Shown here: one piece after another, positions 1 to 7,019 of the stretch
Position numbering within the stretch: position 1 is the stretch's first letter
Layout: every line of letters starts with the position of its first letter
Source: an uncultured Oscillospiraceae bacterium
GTDB taxonomy: Bacteria; Bacillota; Clostridia; Oscillospirales; Oscillospiraceae
Assembly: GCA_934569225.1 (NCBI GenBank)
Contig: CAKTKC010000028.1
Span: 1 to 22,172 of the forward strand
DNA: 22,172 bases
Direction of reading: 5' to 3'
The notes under the pieces: generated by a model
What the model was told of the DNA's origin: nothing
What the model saw: only the letters and a program-made list of their open reading frames with translations
Database searches by the model: none
Made by a program: the position numbers and the translations under genes

Positions 1-7
1 TTAACGC

Positions 8-40
8 AAGGCTTCGGCGCGTCAACGCCGAAGCCTTTTT
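8..40 (+). terminator. Rho-independent terminator of an upstream gene
   Basis: A perfect 12-bp stem (8-19 with 26-37), six-base loop and T-run. It ends a plus-strand gene lying left of the window and leaves only about 15 bases before the next start codon. Confidence 0.85.
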
Positions 41-55
41 CAAGGGAGTATTTCT

Positions 56-1570
56 ATGAACCGAAATCTGACGATCTGCTTTACAAGCGATATTCACGGC
101 TATTTTTCCGATATGGATTACGCCACGGGGACGCCTGGCACCACCGGACTTTCCCGCTGCGCCTCCTCCTTCCCCCACGACGGCAACACCCTGATTCTGG
201 ATGGCGGCGACATTTTGCAGGGAAGCCCCTTTGCCTATTGGCTCAGCCGGGAGCCGGTGGAGGGTGCGAAGGTGTCCGCACAGGTGATGAATCTGGCGGG
301 GTATCATTTTGTCACTATTGGCAACCACGATTTTAACTTTGGCCGTGAGACGCTGGAAAGCTACCTCAGCCATCTGGACGCGCGCTGTGTCAGCGCCAAT
401 GTGGAGGGGGTATCCGGCGTGGAGCGGACTGCTGTGGTCACGCTGGAAAACGGTCTGCGCGTGGGCATTACCGGCGTCACCACTCATTTTGTCAATCTGT
501 GGGAGAAGCCGGAGAATCTGGTGGGTATCAAGGTTCACGAGGCTTTCCCCGCTGCGGCGGCCGCGCTGGAGGAATTGAAGCAGGCGGGTGTGGACATTAC
601 GGTCTGCATTTACCACGGCGGTTTTGAAAATGATCTGACCACCGGGGAGCTTCTCTCCGATACCGGTGAAAATCAGGCTTACCGGATCTGCCAGGAGCTG
701 GATTTTGACATTCTGCTGACGGGGCACCAGCATCAGGCCAAGGCGGGCTTGCAGCTTTTTGGCACCTATGCTTGCCAGTCCCCGGATCGGTGCAGGCAGT
801 ATGTCCGGATGGATGCGGAAGTGTCGGCGGATGGGAAGGTGACCGCCCATTCCCGTCTGGTTGGCCCCGGAGAGCCTGACGAGCGGCTGGCGGCATTTCT
901 GGCGCCGCTGGATGCCCAGAACGCCGTTTTCCTGGATCAGCCCCTCGGGGAGCTGGACATCCCGCTGCTGCCCGGAGATCATATGGAGATGGCGGAAAAC
1001 GGCTCCCTGATTGCCAATTTCTTCAATCAGGTGCAGCTGGAAGCCTCCGGCGCGGATCTTTCCGTCACCAGCCTTGCCAATGTGGTGAAGGGCTTCAATC
1101 AGCAGGTCACCATCCGGGACGTGGTGGCTACCTATGTGTTCCCCAACACGCTGCAAACCCTTCAGGTGGACCGCCGGGTGTTGAAGGCCGGGCTGGAACG
1201 CTGCGCGGAATATTTTGAACTGGACGAAGCCGGGAAGTTACAGGTGGGGCAGAGCTTCCTCAAGCCCATTGTCCAGCACTATAACTTTGACTATCTGTCC
1301 GGTCTGGAAGTGACGATGGACGTCCGCAGGCCAATCGGCGACCGGGTCACGTCCATGGTGTACGAGGGCAAAGAGCTGGAAGAAGGCCGGACGCTGACGC
1401 TGTGCATGAACAACTACCGGGCGACCGGCACGGGCGGGTATCCGTTCTACGCAAAGTGCAGGCTGGTCAAGGATCAGCCGACGGAAATTTCCCAGATGAT
1501 CATTGAGTACATCGACCGGCATAAGCATGTGGTTGTGGACAAGCGGAAATGGCTGCACGTGATCTATTGA
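56..1570 (+). CDS. 5'-nucleotidase / 2',3'-cyclic phosphodiesterase family metallophosphatase
   Basis: This 504-residue protein has the two-domain layout of the UshA/YfkN 5'-nucleotidase family, which hydrolyses nucleoside monophosphates or cyclic nucleotides with a two-metal centre. The N-terminal metallophosphatase domain shows the metal ligands in order: SDIHG (Asp12, His14), GGD (Asp52), GNHD (Asn90, His91), YHGG (His187) and GHQH (His224, His226). The C-terminal substrate domain, from about residue 300, carries NGSLIANFFNQ and the HYNFDYLSGLE segment typical of the family. There is no signal peptide, so unlike the periplasmic or wall-anchored members it should act in the cytoplasm. The ATG at 56 follows AAGGGAG with good spacing. 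The gene sits alone between two terminators. If the sigK intervening element extends leftwards, as its usual topology predicts, this gene would be cargo inside it. The substrate cannot be read from sequence. Confidence 0.9.
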   Translation: MNRNLTICFTSDIHGYFSDMDYATGTPGTTGLSRCASSFPHDGNTLILDGGDILQGSPFAYWLSREPVEGAKVSAQVMNLAGYHFVTIGNHDFNFGRETLESYLSHLDARCVSANVEGVSGVERTAVVTLENGLRVGITGVTTHFVNLWEKPENLVGIKVHEAFPAAAAALEELKQAGVDITVCIYHGGFENDLTTGELLSDTGENQAYRICQELDFDILLTGHQHQAKAGLQLFGTYACQSPDRCRQYVRMDAEVSADGKVTAHSRLVGPGEPDERLAAFLAPLDAQNAVFLDQPLGELDIPLLPGDHMEMAENGSLIANFFNQVQLEASGADLSVTSLANVVKGFNQQVTIRDVVATYVFPNTLQTLQVDRRVLKAGLERCAEYFELDEAGKLQVGQSFLKPIVQHYNFDYLSGLEVTMDVRRPIGDRVTSMVYEGKELEEGRTLTLCMNNYRATGTGGYPFYAKCRLVKDQPTEISQMIIEYIDRHKHVVVDKRKWLHVIY

Positions 1571-1580
1571 TACGCGGAAT

Positions 1581-1610
1581 TCCCAGGGCTTCAAGCCCTG
1601 GGGATTTTTG
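1581..1610 (+). terminator. Rho-independent terminator after the nucleotidase gene
   Basis: A GC-rich stem (CCCAGGGC with GCCCTGGG) and short loop are followed by ATTTTTGCTTTTT, eleven bases after the nucleotidase stop codon. Confidence 0.85.
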
Positions 1611-1641
1611 CTTTTTAAGGCCGGCGGCATGATGGGAAACA

Positions 1642-1670
1642 GCGCTCATATGGTGTTACGAGGTGAGCGC
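1642..1670 (+). promoter_or_regulatory. Inverted repeat over the ribosome binding site of the small ORF
   Basis: GCGCTCA (1642-1648) and TGAGCGC (1664-1670) form a perfect 7-bp inverted repeat with a 15-base spacer, ending two bases before the ATG at 1673. The GAGGTGAG ribosome binding site lies in the right arm and spacer. It could fold in mRNA and mask translation, or be a protein-binding site. Both readings are inference. Confidence 0.35.
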
Positions 1671-1672
1671 AG

Positions 1673-1849
1673 ATGGATGAGGTACAGAAGGATATTTTGT
1701 GCGTTCTGTTGCAGACGCTTCTGGACAGGGGGTTGATTCCGGGGGATGTTTACGGCAGGGCGCGTGAGAAAGTTCTCGGCACGTTCGATTTGCCGCCATT
1801 TTTCCGGGACGAGGAGGATGCTGATGGATGTTCGGAAAATCCGCACTGA
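1673..1849 (+). CDS. Small 58-residue protein directly upstream of the serine recombinase
   Basis: The ATG at 1673 is preceded by GAGGTGAG and opens a 58-codon frame ending at TGA 1847-1849. The product starts MDEVQKDILCVLLQTLLDRG, has a hydrophobic helical N-terminal half and an acidic C-terminal tail (FFRDEEDADG), and overlaps the recombinase start at 1824 by 26 bases, so the two are probably translationally coupled. The AGGAGG that serves the recombinase lies inside its last codons. I do not recognise a family. Its small size and coupling to a large serine recombinase are compatible with a recombination accessory or directionality factor, which skin elements are known to need in C. difficile. 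That role is inference from position only. Confidence 0.55.
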   Translation: MDEVQKDILCVLLQTLLDRGLIPGDVYGRAREKVLGTFDLPPFFRDEEDADGCSENPH

Positions 1850-3491
1850 ACTGCGGAGGGGCAGGTCATTTTATGATTTGCCCCTTCGGGTGACATTTTA
1901 CGCCAGAGTTTCTACCGATCAGGACGAGCAGATCAACAGCCTGGAAAATCAGGTGCAGTATTACACGGAGCTGATTCAGAACAAGCCCAATTGGAAATTC
2001 GTTCCAGGGTATGTGGACGAGGGCATTTCCGGTGGCTCTACGAAGAAGCGGGACAATTTCAACCGCATGATCCGGGATGCCAGGGCGGGGATGTTCGATT
2101 TCATCATCACCAAAGAGATTTCCCGGTTTTCCAGATCGACCCTGGACAGCATCCAATATACCCAGGAATTGCTGGATTACAATGTGGGGGTATTCTTTCA
2201 GAACGATAATATCAACACCCTGGACACGGACAGCGAGTTCCGGCTGGTGATCATGGCGGGGGTTGCCCAGGATGAAATCCGGAAGCTGTCGGAGCGGCTG
2301 AAATTCGGCTTCCGGCAAGCCATCAAGAACGGCCATGTGCTGGGAAACGACAAGCTCTATGGCTATGACAAAAAGGACTGCGTGCTGACCGTCAACGAGG
2401 AGGAAGCGGAAATTGTCCGCATTATCTTTGATCTCTACGGAAATGAGCGGCTGGGAACCCGCGCGATTTCCAAAAGGCTGACGGAGCTGGGCTACACCAG
2501 CCGGGAGGGGAATGCCTTCAACACGCTGACCATCCGGCATATTCTGGAAAATCCCAAATACAAGGGCTGGTACTGCGGGAACAAGAGCCAAAGCGTGGAT
2601 TACCGGACGAAGCGGACGGCTTTGCTGGATGAAAGCGAGTGGGTAACGTATCCAGATCCGTCCATACCGGCCATCGTCCCGGAGGAACTGTGGAACCGAG
2701 CCAATGCGCTGTACAAGAGAAGGCGCGAAGAAATGAAGTCACATGGCAGCGGGGTCAGCTTTCACAATCGCTATCCCTACAGCGGGAAAGTCTATTGTGA
2801 GGAACATGGAACCACCTTTCACCGGCAGGTCTTGCAGAGGAAAAAGGGGCAGCAGGAGGTCTGGCAGTGCAAGGTTTACCGCAGTCACGGAAGAGCGGCC
2901 TGTTCGGCGCCCCAGATTCGCAGCAGTGACCTGGATTTGATTCTCAGTGACATTTTTAAGGAACTGGTTCGGGACAAAGAGAAAATCATTGATTCTCTGG
3001 TAACCGTGCTGGTCAATATTCCTAACGAGGTGGACTATGGGAAACTGCGCTGCCAGGTGAAAAATGAAATGGATGATCTGGAGCGAAAGAAAAACCGGCT
3101 GCTGGATTTGTGCATCGCCGGGGCATTAACGGTAGAAGAATTCAAGGAGCGCAACGATGCCTTCAATGCTCAGATTGCGGAGTGCCAGGGAAAGCTGGCG
3201 GCCATCCGGCAAGAGGAAGAAATCAGGTCTTCTGAGGAATTGGACATCCCGGCCATCCGGCGGGCGCTGGGCGAGACGTTGAGCTTCGCCGGGGAAATCG
3301 ATACGGCGCTGGTGGCAACGATTCTGGATAAGGCTGTTGTTAAGAAGAAAAGCACCAAGGATGCCATCCATCTCGACATTTTCCTGAAGCTGGACAGCAC
3401 CTACGAGGTCGTATATACGCCCCTCAAACACACCGCGGGCATCACCAGTCTAAAAAATACTACGCACAAACCGCCGACCAGGAGGACTTGA
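1824..3491 (+). CDS. Large serine recombinase, SpoIVCA-like (skin element excisase candidate)
   Basis: This is a 555-residue site-specific recombinase of the large serine (resolvase/invertase) family. The catalytic domain begins at YARVSTDQDEQ (nucleophile Ser30) and continues with KEISRFSRS. The recombinase DNA-binding domain (from about GYDKKDCVLTVNEEEAEIV) is followed by a zinc-ribbon-like region with Cys/His pairs near residues 325-375, then a coiled coil (NEMDDLERKKNRLLDL onwards). The ATG at 1824 is chosen because AGGAGG (1812-1817) stands six bases upstream; the earlier in-frame ATGs at 1746 and 1818 lack a usable site. The gene ends inside the sigK reading frame: about 13 C-terminal codons are encoded by sigK DNA in another frame. 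That arrangement, and the position next to a truncated sigK, match SpoIVCA of B. subtilis and the C. difficile skin recombinase, both of about 500 residues. Prophage integrase is the alternative label. Confidence 0.9.
   Translation: MDVRKIRTELRRGRSFYDLPLRVTFYARVSTDQDEQINSLENQVQYYTELIQNKPNWKFVPGYVDEGISGGSTKKRDNFNRMIRDARAGMFDFIITKEISRFSRSTLDSIQYTQELLDYNVGVFFQNDNINTLDTDSEFRLVIMAGVAQDEIRKLSERLKFGFRQAIKNGHVLGNDKLYGYDKKDCVLTVNEEEAEIVRIIFDLYGNERLGTRAISKRLTELGYTSREGNAFNTLTIRHILENPKYKGWYCGNKSQSVDYRTKRTALLDESEWVTYPDPSIPAIVPEELWNRANALYKRRREEMKSHGSGVSFHNRYPYSGKVYCEEHGTTFHRQVLQRKKGQQEVWQCKVYRSHGRAACSAPQIRSSDLDLILSDIFKELVRDKEKIIDSLVTVLVNIPNEVDYGKLRCQVKNEMDDLERKKNRLLDLCIAGALTVEEFKERNDAFNAQIAECQGKLAAIRQEEEIRSSEELDIPAIRRALGETLSFAGEIDTALVATILDKAVVKKKSTKDAIHLDIFLKLDSTYEVVYTPLKHTAGITSLKNTTHKPPTRRT
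3440..3460 (+). other. Probable recombination junction between intervening element and sigK 3' part
   Basis: In the sigK frame, resemblance to SigK starts abruptly at the KKYY codons (3452-3463). The preceding codons read GHHQS instead of the expected conserved SigK region 2.1 (family form roughly LRLVAHI). The crossover site should therefore lie at or just before the A-tract 3452-3457. The exact core cannot be set without the partner half-site, which is outside the window. Confidence 0.55.
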
Positions 3492-3943
3492 TTTCTATTG
3501 GGACGATTGGGTTGATTAAGGGGATCACGACATTTGATGCCAGCAAAGGGGCACGGCTTGCGACCTATGCTGCCAGGTGTGTAGAAAATGAAATCCTGAT
3601 GTATTTTCGGGGGCAGAAGAAGAGTGCGCAGGATGTTTCGCTTTCGGATTATATTGAGACCGGGACTGATGGGGCTGCGCTTTCTTTGATGGATGTGGTC
3701 AGCGAGGACGGCGATCTGCTGGAACAGGTGTCTTCTAAGGAGAGCGCGGAACAGCTGCATCGGGCGATTCAGTCTTGTTTGACGGAACAGGAGCGGGAGG
3801 TGATCGTGCTGCGGTATGGGCTGAATGGAAAGCCGCCGAAGCGGCAGCGGGAGGTGGCGATCATTACGGGGATCAGCAGGAGCTATGTATCCAGGATTGA
3901 GAAGCGGGCGTTGCAGAAGCTGCGGAGGGAATTGGAGGAATGA
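3452..3943 (+). CDS. sigK: RNA polymerase sporulation sigma factor SigK, 3' part of a split gene
   Basis: This frame encodes the C-terminal two-thirds of SigK, the late mother-cell sigma factor. Visible are region 2 (EDLISIGTIGLIKG, LATYAARCVENEILM), the SigK-type linker (KKSAQDVSLSDYIETGTDG), and region 4 with its helix-turn-helix (QREVAIITGISRSYVSRIEK). The protein ends at RRELEE with TGA at 3941-3943. Missing are region 2.1, the pro-sequence if any, and a start codon with ribosome binding site. A TTG at 3488 overlapping the recombinase stop is open but unconvincing. The gene is thus split, with the 5' part elsewhere, as in the spoIVCB/spoIIIC halves of B. subtilis. The adjacent recombinase would join the parts by DNA excision. 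No frameshift or internal stop is seen, which argues for a functional half rather than decay. A dead fragment left by a failed phage excision remains possible. Confidence 0.85.
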   Translation, partial: KKYYAQTADQEDLISIGTIGLIKGITTFDASKGARLATYAARCVENEILMYFRGQKKSAQDVSLSDYIETGTDGAALSLMDVVSEDGDLLEQVSSKESAEQLHRAIQSCLTEQEREVIVLRYGLNGKPPKRQREVAIITGISRSYVSRIEKRALQKLRRELEE

Positions 3944-3993
3944 TATTTGCGGCGGGGCGGCCTCGGTTCTGGTGAGTGGAGTATGCGTTATAC

Positions 3994-4151
3994 TGAACTC
4001 CAATTAAAATCTTTAGAAAAGATTTTAATTGCCAGAAGGGCAAGGAGTTCATATGAGACTTGTTTTGTGATTTCTTTCCTTATAAATCACAAAACAGGCA
4101 ACGCCAACAGGCGATGCCTTCCTGATTAAAATCAAAGATTTTAATCAGGAA
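3994..4151. repeat. Tandem chain of perfect inverted repeats (MITE-like element or structured RNA)
   Basis: Between sigK and the phage genes lies an AT-rich stretch made almost entirely of stem-loops. An outer pair (3994-4001 with 4044-4051) encloses a perfect 13-bp hairpin (4002-4014 with 4018-4030, loop AGA) and a small GCC/GGC hairpin. Next come a perfect 13-bp hairpin (4061-4073 with 4084-4096), a GC-rich hairpin with one mismatch (4096-4105 with 4110-4119), and a perfect 15-bp hairpin (4119-4133 with 4137-4151, loop AAA). The octamer TTAAAATC occurs twice in each orientation, so distant arms can also pair. No convincing protein is encoded. It could be a palindromic miniature element, a recombination site or a transcribed structured RNA. 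Confidence 0.6.
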
Positions 4152-4186
4152 ATAGTATTAGAAGAAAGATTTTTAGGGATTTTTTG

Positions 4187-4213
4187 GTTGCACCTTCGGG
4201 TGCAACTTTTTTT
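4187..4213 (+). terminator. Rho-independent terminator with UUCG tetraloop
   Basis: GTTGCACC and GGTGCAAC form an 8-bp stem around TTCG, followed by seven T. A T-run also precedes the stem, so it may work both ways. It ends transcription from sigK and the hairpin region about 34 bases before the first phage gene, implying a separate promoter or antitermination for that cassette. Confidence 0.85.
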
Positions 4214-4246
4214 GCCTTCCGGGGTTTGGATGAAAGGGAGGTTACT

Positions 4247-4570
4247 ATGGAACGCAAAAGCGTGGAAAGGGAACTGAAGCAGCGGATCCAGACAGGGAAA
4301 ATCCGGAGGGAGGATGTGACACGGCGGTTGGCGGAACTGGCGTTCGGGAAAGCCAACGACTGCGTGCGGCTGGCACTGGAGGATGAGCCAAGGCTGGACA
4401 AGCTGGATTTGAGCTTGCTCAGCGAGGTCAAGCGCAACGACAAGGGGACGGTGGAGATCAAGCTCATTGACCGGCTGCAGGCGCTGGAACAGCTGGCGAC
4501 GGTGGCGGACGGGGAGCAGACGGACATGGACGATTTTTTGAAGGCTTTGCAGGGCGGCGGGGAAGAATGA
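4247..4570 (+). CDS. Phage terminase small subunit (XtmA-like candidate)
   Basis: This 107-residue, highly charged helical protein is the first gene of a head-morphogenesis cassette and overlaps the large terminase start by four bases (ATGA), the standard TerS-TerL arrangement. TerS recognises packaging sites in phage DNA and hands it to TerL. The start ATG at 4247 follows AAGGGAGG at five bases. A longer frame back to TTG 4184 would run through the terminator and is rejected. No clear helix-turn-helix motif is obvious by eye, so the call rests mainly on position, size and charge. Confidence 0.7.
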   Translation: MERKSVERELKQRIQTGKIRREDVTRRLAELAFGKANDCVRLALEDEPRLDKLDLSLLSEVKRNDKGTVEIKLIDRLQALEQLATVADGEQTDMDDFLKALQGGGEE

Positions 4571-5811
4571 CGGCCTTTTCGCCAAAGCAGCGGACGGTGC
4601 TGAGCTGGTGGGTGCCGGGGAGTCCCAACCGGGGCAAGGAAGCCATCGTGTGCGACGGGGCGGTTCGCTCCGGGAAGACCCTGGCTATGGGGCTGAGCTT
4701 TTTCCTGTGGGCTATGAGCTGTTTCAATGGGCAGAAGTTCGGCGTCTGCGGAAAGACGATCGCGTCTCTGCGGAGGAATGTGCTGTCAGAGATTTTGCCG
4801 AAGCTGGAAGCGCTGGGGGCGCAGTGGAAGGAGAGGCGGACGGATAATCTGCTGACGGTGAAATTCCGGGGGCGGGAAAACCAGTTCTACATCTTCGGCG
4901 GGCGGGACGAAAGCTCCGCGAGTTTGATTCAGGGTATCACCTTTGCCGGGGTGCTGCTGGATGAGGTGGCGCTGATGCCCCGCAGCTTTGTGGAACAGGC
5001 ATGCGCCCGATGCTCCGTTGCCGGGAGCAGGCTGTGGTTCAACTGCAACCCTGCCGGGCCGGGGCATTGGTTTTACCGGACGTGGATCCTGGAGGCGGAG
5101 AAGCGGAACTGCCTGCGGCTTCACTTCACCATGGAGGACAACCCCTCCCTGACGCCTGAGATCCGGCAGCGGTATCAGAAGCTGTACACCGGGGTGTTCT
5201 ACCGGCGGTTTATTCTCGGGCAGTGGGCGCAGGCGGAAGGCCGGGTTTACGACTTTTTCTCCCCGGAAATGGTGGGGAAGGCACCGGAAAGCTGCGAAAA
5301 GTGGTACATCTCCTGCGACTACGGGACGGTGAACCCCACGTCCATGGGGCTGTGGGGGCTATGCGGCGGGGTCTGGTACCGGGTGAAGGAGTTTTACTTC
5401 AATTCCCGGGAGGCGCGACGGCAGATGACCGACGAGGAATACGCCCAGGCGCTGGAGGGGCTTGCCGGGGGACGGCGGATCACGGCGGTGATCGTTGACC
5501 CCTCGGCGGCCAGCTTCATTGAGGTTCTGTGGCGGAAGGGCTGGCTGGTGCGCAAGGCGGAAAACGATGTACTCAGCGGCATTCGGCTGACCTCCGATCT
5601 GCTGAAGGCCGGGAAGATCGTGATTTGCGAGGGGTGCGCGGACTGCCTGCGGGAGATGGACGAGTACGTCTGGGATTTATCCGGCGGAGGGAAGGACAAG
5701 GTGCGCAAGGAGCATGACCACGCCATGGACGATATGCGGTACTTCGCCGCCACGGTTCTGGGGGAGCGGCAGGAGGGAGTTTCCGCGTGGGCGGTGGAGA
5801 GAAGGCGCTGA
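4567..5811 (+). CDS. Phage terminase large subunit, PBSX family (XtmB-like)
   Basis: This 414-residue DNA-packaging motor has an N-terminal ATPase and C-terminal RNase H-like nuclease. Seen in order: variant Walker A GAVRSGKT (31-38), Walker B GVLLDEVAL (Asp132, Glu133), coupling motif NCNPAGPGHWFY (159-170), then nuclease acids in SCDYGT (Asp251), VIVDPS (Asp311) and HAMDDMRYF (Asp388/389). All key residues are present and the length is normal for PBSX-type TerL. The ATG overlaps the TerS stop. The same family is encoded in the B. subtilis skin element and PBSX. No sign of decay. Confidence 0.93.
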   Translation: MTAFSPKQRTVLSWWVPGSPNRGKEAIVCDGAVRSGKTLAMGLSFFLWAMSCFNGQKFGVCGKTIASLRRNVLSEILPKLEALGAQWKERRTDNLLTVKFRGRENQFYIFGGRDESSASLIQGITFAGVLLDEVALMPRSFVEQACARCSVAGSRLWFNCNPAGPGHWFYRTWILEAEKRNCLRLHFTMEDNPSLTPEIRQRYQKLYTGVFYRRFILGQWAQAEGRVYDFFSPEMVGKAPESCEKWYISCDYGTVNPTSMGLWGLCGGVWYRVKEFYFNSREARRQMTDEEYAQALEGLAGGRRITAVIVDPSAASFIEVLWRKGWLVRKAENDVLSGIRLTSDLLKAGKIVICEGCADCLREMDEYVWDLSGGGKDKVRKEHDHAMDDMRYFAATVLGERQEGVSAWAVERRR

Positions 5812-5853
5812 CGGGGAACGTCAGGGGAATATTTGCTTGAAGGGAGCGATTTT

Positions 5854-7005
5854 TTGAAACGGAAGCAGAAGGAAACCGGGGGCGTAGCGGCGGTATGCCA
5901 GCTTCGCACCGGGAACACCCACCCCTTTGGGGTGATGAAGGGGTTTACGCCTCTGGGCGCCGGGGAGGAACGGATTTACCGGGAGATGCGGGAGGCAATT
6001 CCGGTGCTGGACGCCGCGGTCGCGAAAATGGTGCGGCTGTGCGGCGGGTTTGAGGTCAGGTGCCGGGATCGTGAGGCGCAGAGCAGGCTCAACGGTTTTT
6101 TGCAGATGATGCCCTGCGGCCGGGGGCAGATGGGGATCGAAAGCTTTTTGAGCGGGTATCTGGACAGCCTGCTGACCTATGGTCGGGCGGTGGGCGAGCT
6201 GGTGGTCGCCGGGGGAAAACTGCGGGCGGTATGCTGGGGAGATGTGACGGCGCTGGAAGCCCAGGAGGGGGCGAGTCCCATGGAAACGGTGCTGTGGGGT
6301 ACCGACGAGCATGGTTTGCTGCGGCCGCTCCCTTATCAGCAGCTCCTGCTGTTTACCACAATGAATCCCGAACCGGCGCATCCTTACGGCGTGAGCATGT
6401 TCCGGGGGATGCCTTTTCTTGCGGACATTCTTCTGAAAATTTACAACACCATCGGCGTCAACTGGGAACGCGCCGGGAACATCCGCTACAGCGTTATCTG
6501 CAAGGGCGGCGAGAATCTCGACCCGGTGACGGCCCAGGAGCGAGGGAAAGCCGTGGCGGCGGAATGGAGCCGGGCCATGGAGGACAACAAAAACGGCACG
6601 GTACGGGATTTCGTGGCTGTGGGGGATGTGGAGATCAAGGTCATCGGCGGGGAAGCGCCAATTCTGGATTCCGAGACCCCGGTACGGCAGATTCTGGAGC
6701 AGCTGGTGGCAAAAACCGGGCTGCCACCCTTTTTGCTGGGGCTGAACTGGAGCACCACCGAACGGATGAGCACTCAGCAGGCGGATCTGCTCACTTCGGA
6801 ACTGTGGGCGCTGCGGCGGACGGTGGAGCCTGCCATGCGGAAGATCTGCCAGACCTATCTTGCCCTGGAAGGGCTGGACAACCGGGTGGAAATCGAATGG
6901 GATGACATCAGCTTGCAGGACATTACCCAGGAGGCACAGGCGGCGCTTTACCGGGCGCAGGCGGAAAAGTGTCTGGCGGATGCGTCCCAAAATGAAAATT
7001 CTTGA
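5854..7005 (+). CDS. Phage portal protein
   Basis: About 383 residues, following TerL after a 42-base gap, the fixed place of the portal in head cassettes. Portals form the dodecameric ring through which TerL pumps DNA. The middle holds the stretch MNPEPAHPYGVSMFRG and the C-terminal half PPFLLGLNWSTTERMSTQQ, of the kind seen in portals of PBSX/Mu-like phages. I chose the TTG at 5854 because AGGGAG (5841-5846) stands seven bases upstream; an earlier in-frame TTG at 5833 has none. The stop codon is followed within three bases by the ribosome binding site of the next gene, so the two are tightly coupled. Confidence 0.85.
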   Translation: MKRKQKETGGVAAVCQLRTGNTHPFGVMKGFTPLGAGEERIYREMREAIPVLDAAVAKMVRLCGGFEVRCRDREAQSRLNGFLQMMPCGRGQMGIESFLSGYLDSLLTYGRAVGELVVAGGKLRAVCWGDVTALEAQEGASPMETVLWGTDEHGLLRPLPYQQLLLFTTMNPEPAHPYGVSMFRGMPFLADILLKIYNTIGVNWERAGNIRYSVICKGGENLDPVTAQERGKAVAAEWSRAMEDNKNGTVRDFVAVGDVEIKVIGGEAPILDSETPVRQILEQLVAKTGLPPFLLGLNWSTTERMSTQQADLLTSELWALRRTVEPAMRKICQTYLALEGLDNRVEIEWDDISLQDITQEAQAALYRAQAEKCLADASQNENS

Positions 7006-7019
7006 ATGGAGGAACCGGC

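Noticed and set aside
3488..3943. Independent short sigma factor starting at TTG 3488
   Set aside because: SigK similarity extends upstream of this TTG to 3452 and the codon has no suitable start context. A split sigK explains the data better.
3994..4151. CRISPR array
   Set aside because: The repeats are inverted pairs with short loops and differ from each other. There are no regularly spaced direct repeats and no cas genes.
4184..4246. N-terminal extension of the small terminase from TTG 4184
   Set aside because: It would translate the terminator hairpin and T-run. ATG 4247 has a proper ribosome binding site.
5821..6990. Minus-strand open frame of about 389 codons over the portal gene
   Set aside because: Pro/His/Arg-rich translation with no domain, while the plus-strand gene is part of a tightly coupled cassette.
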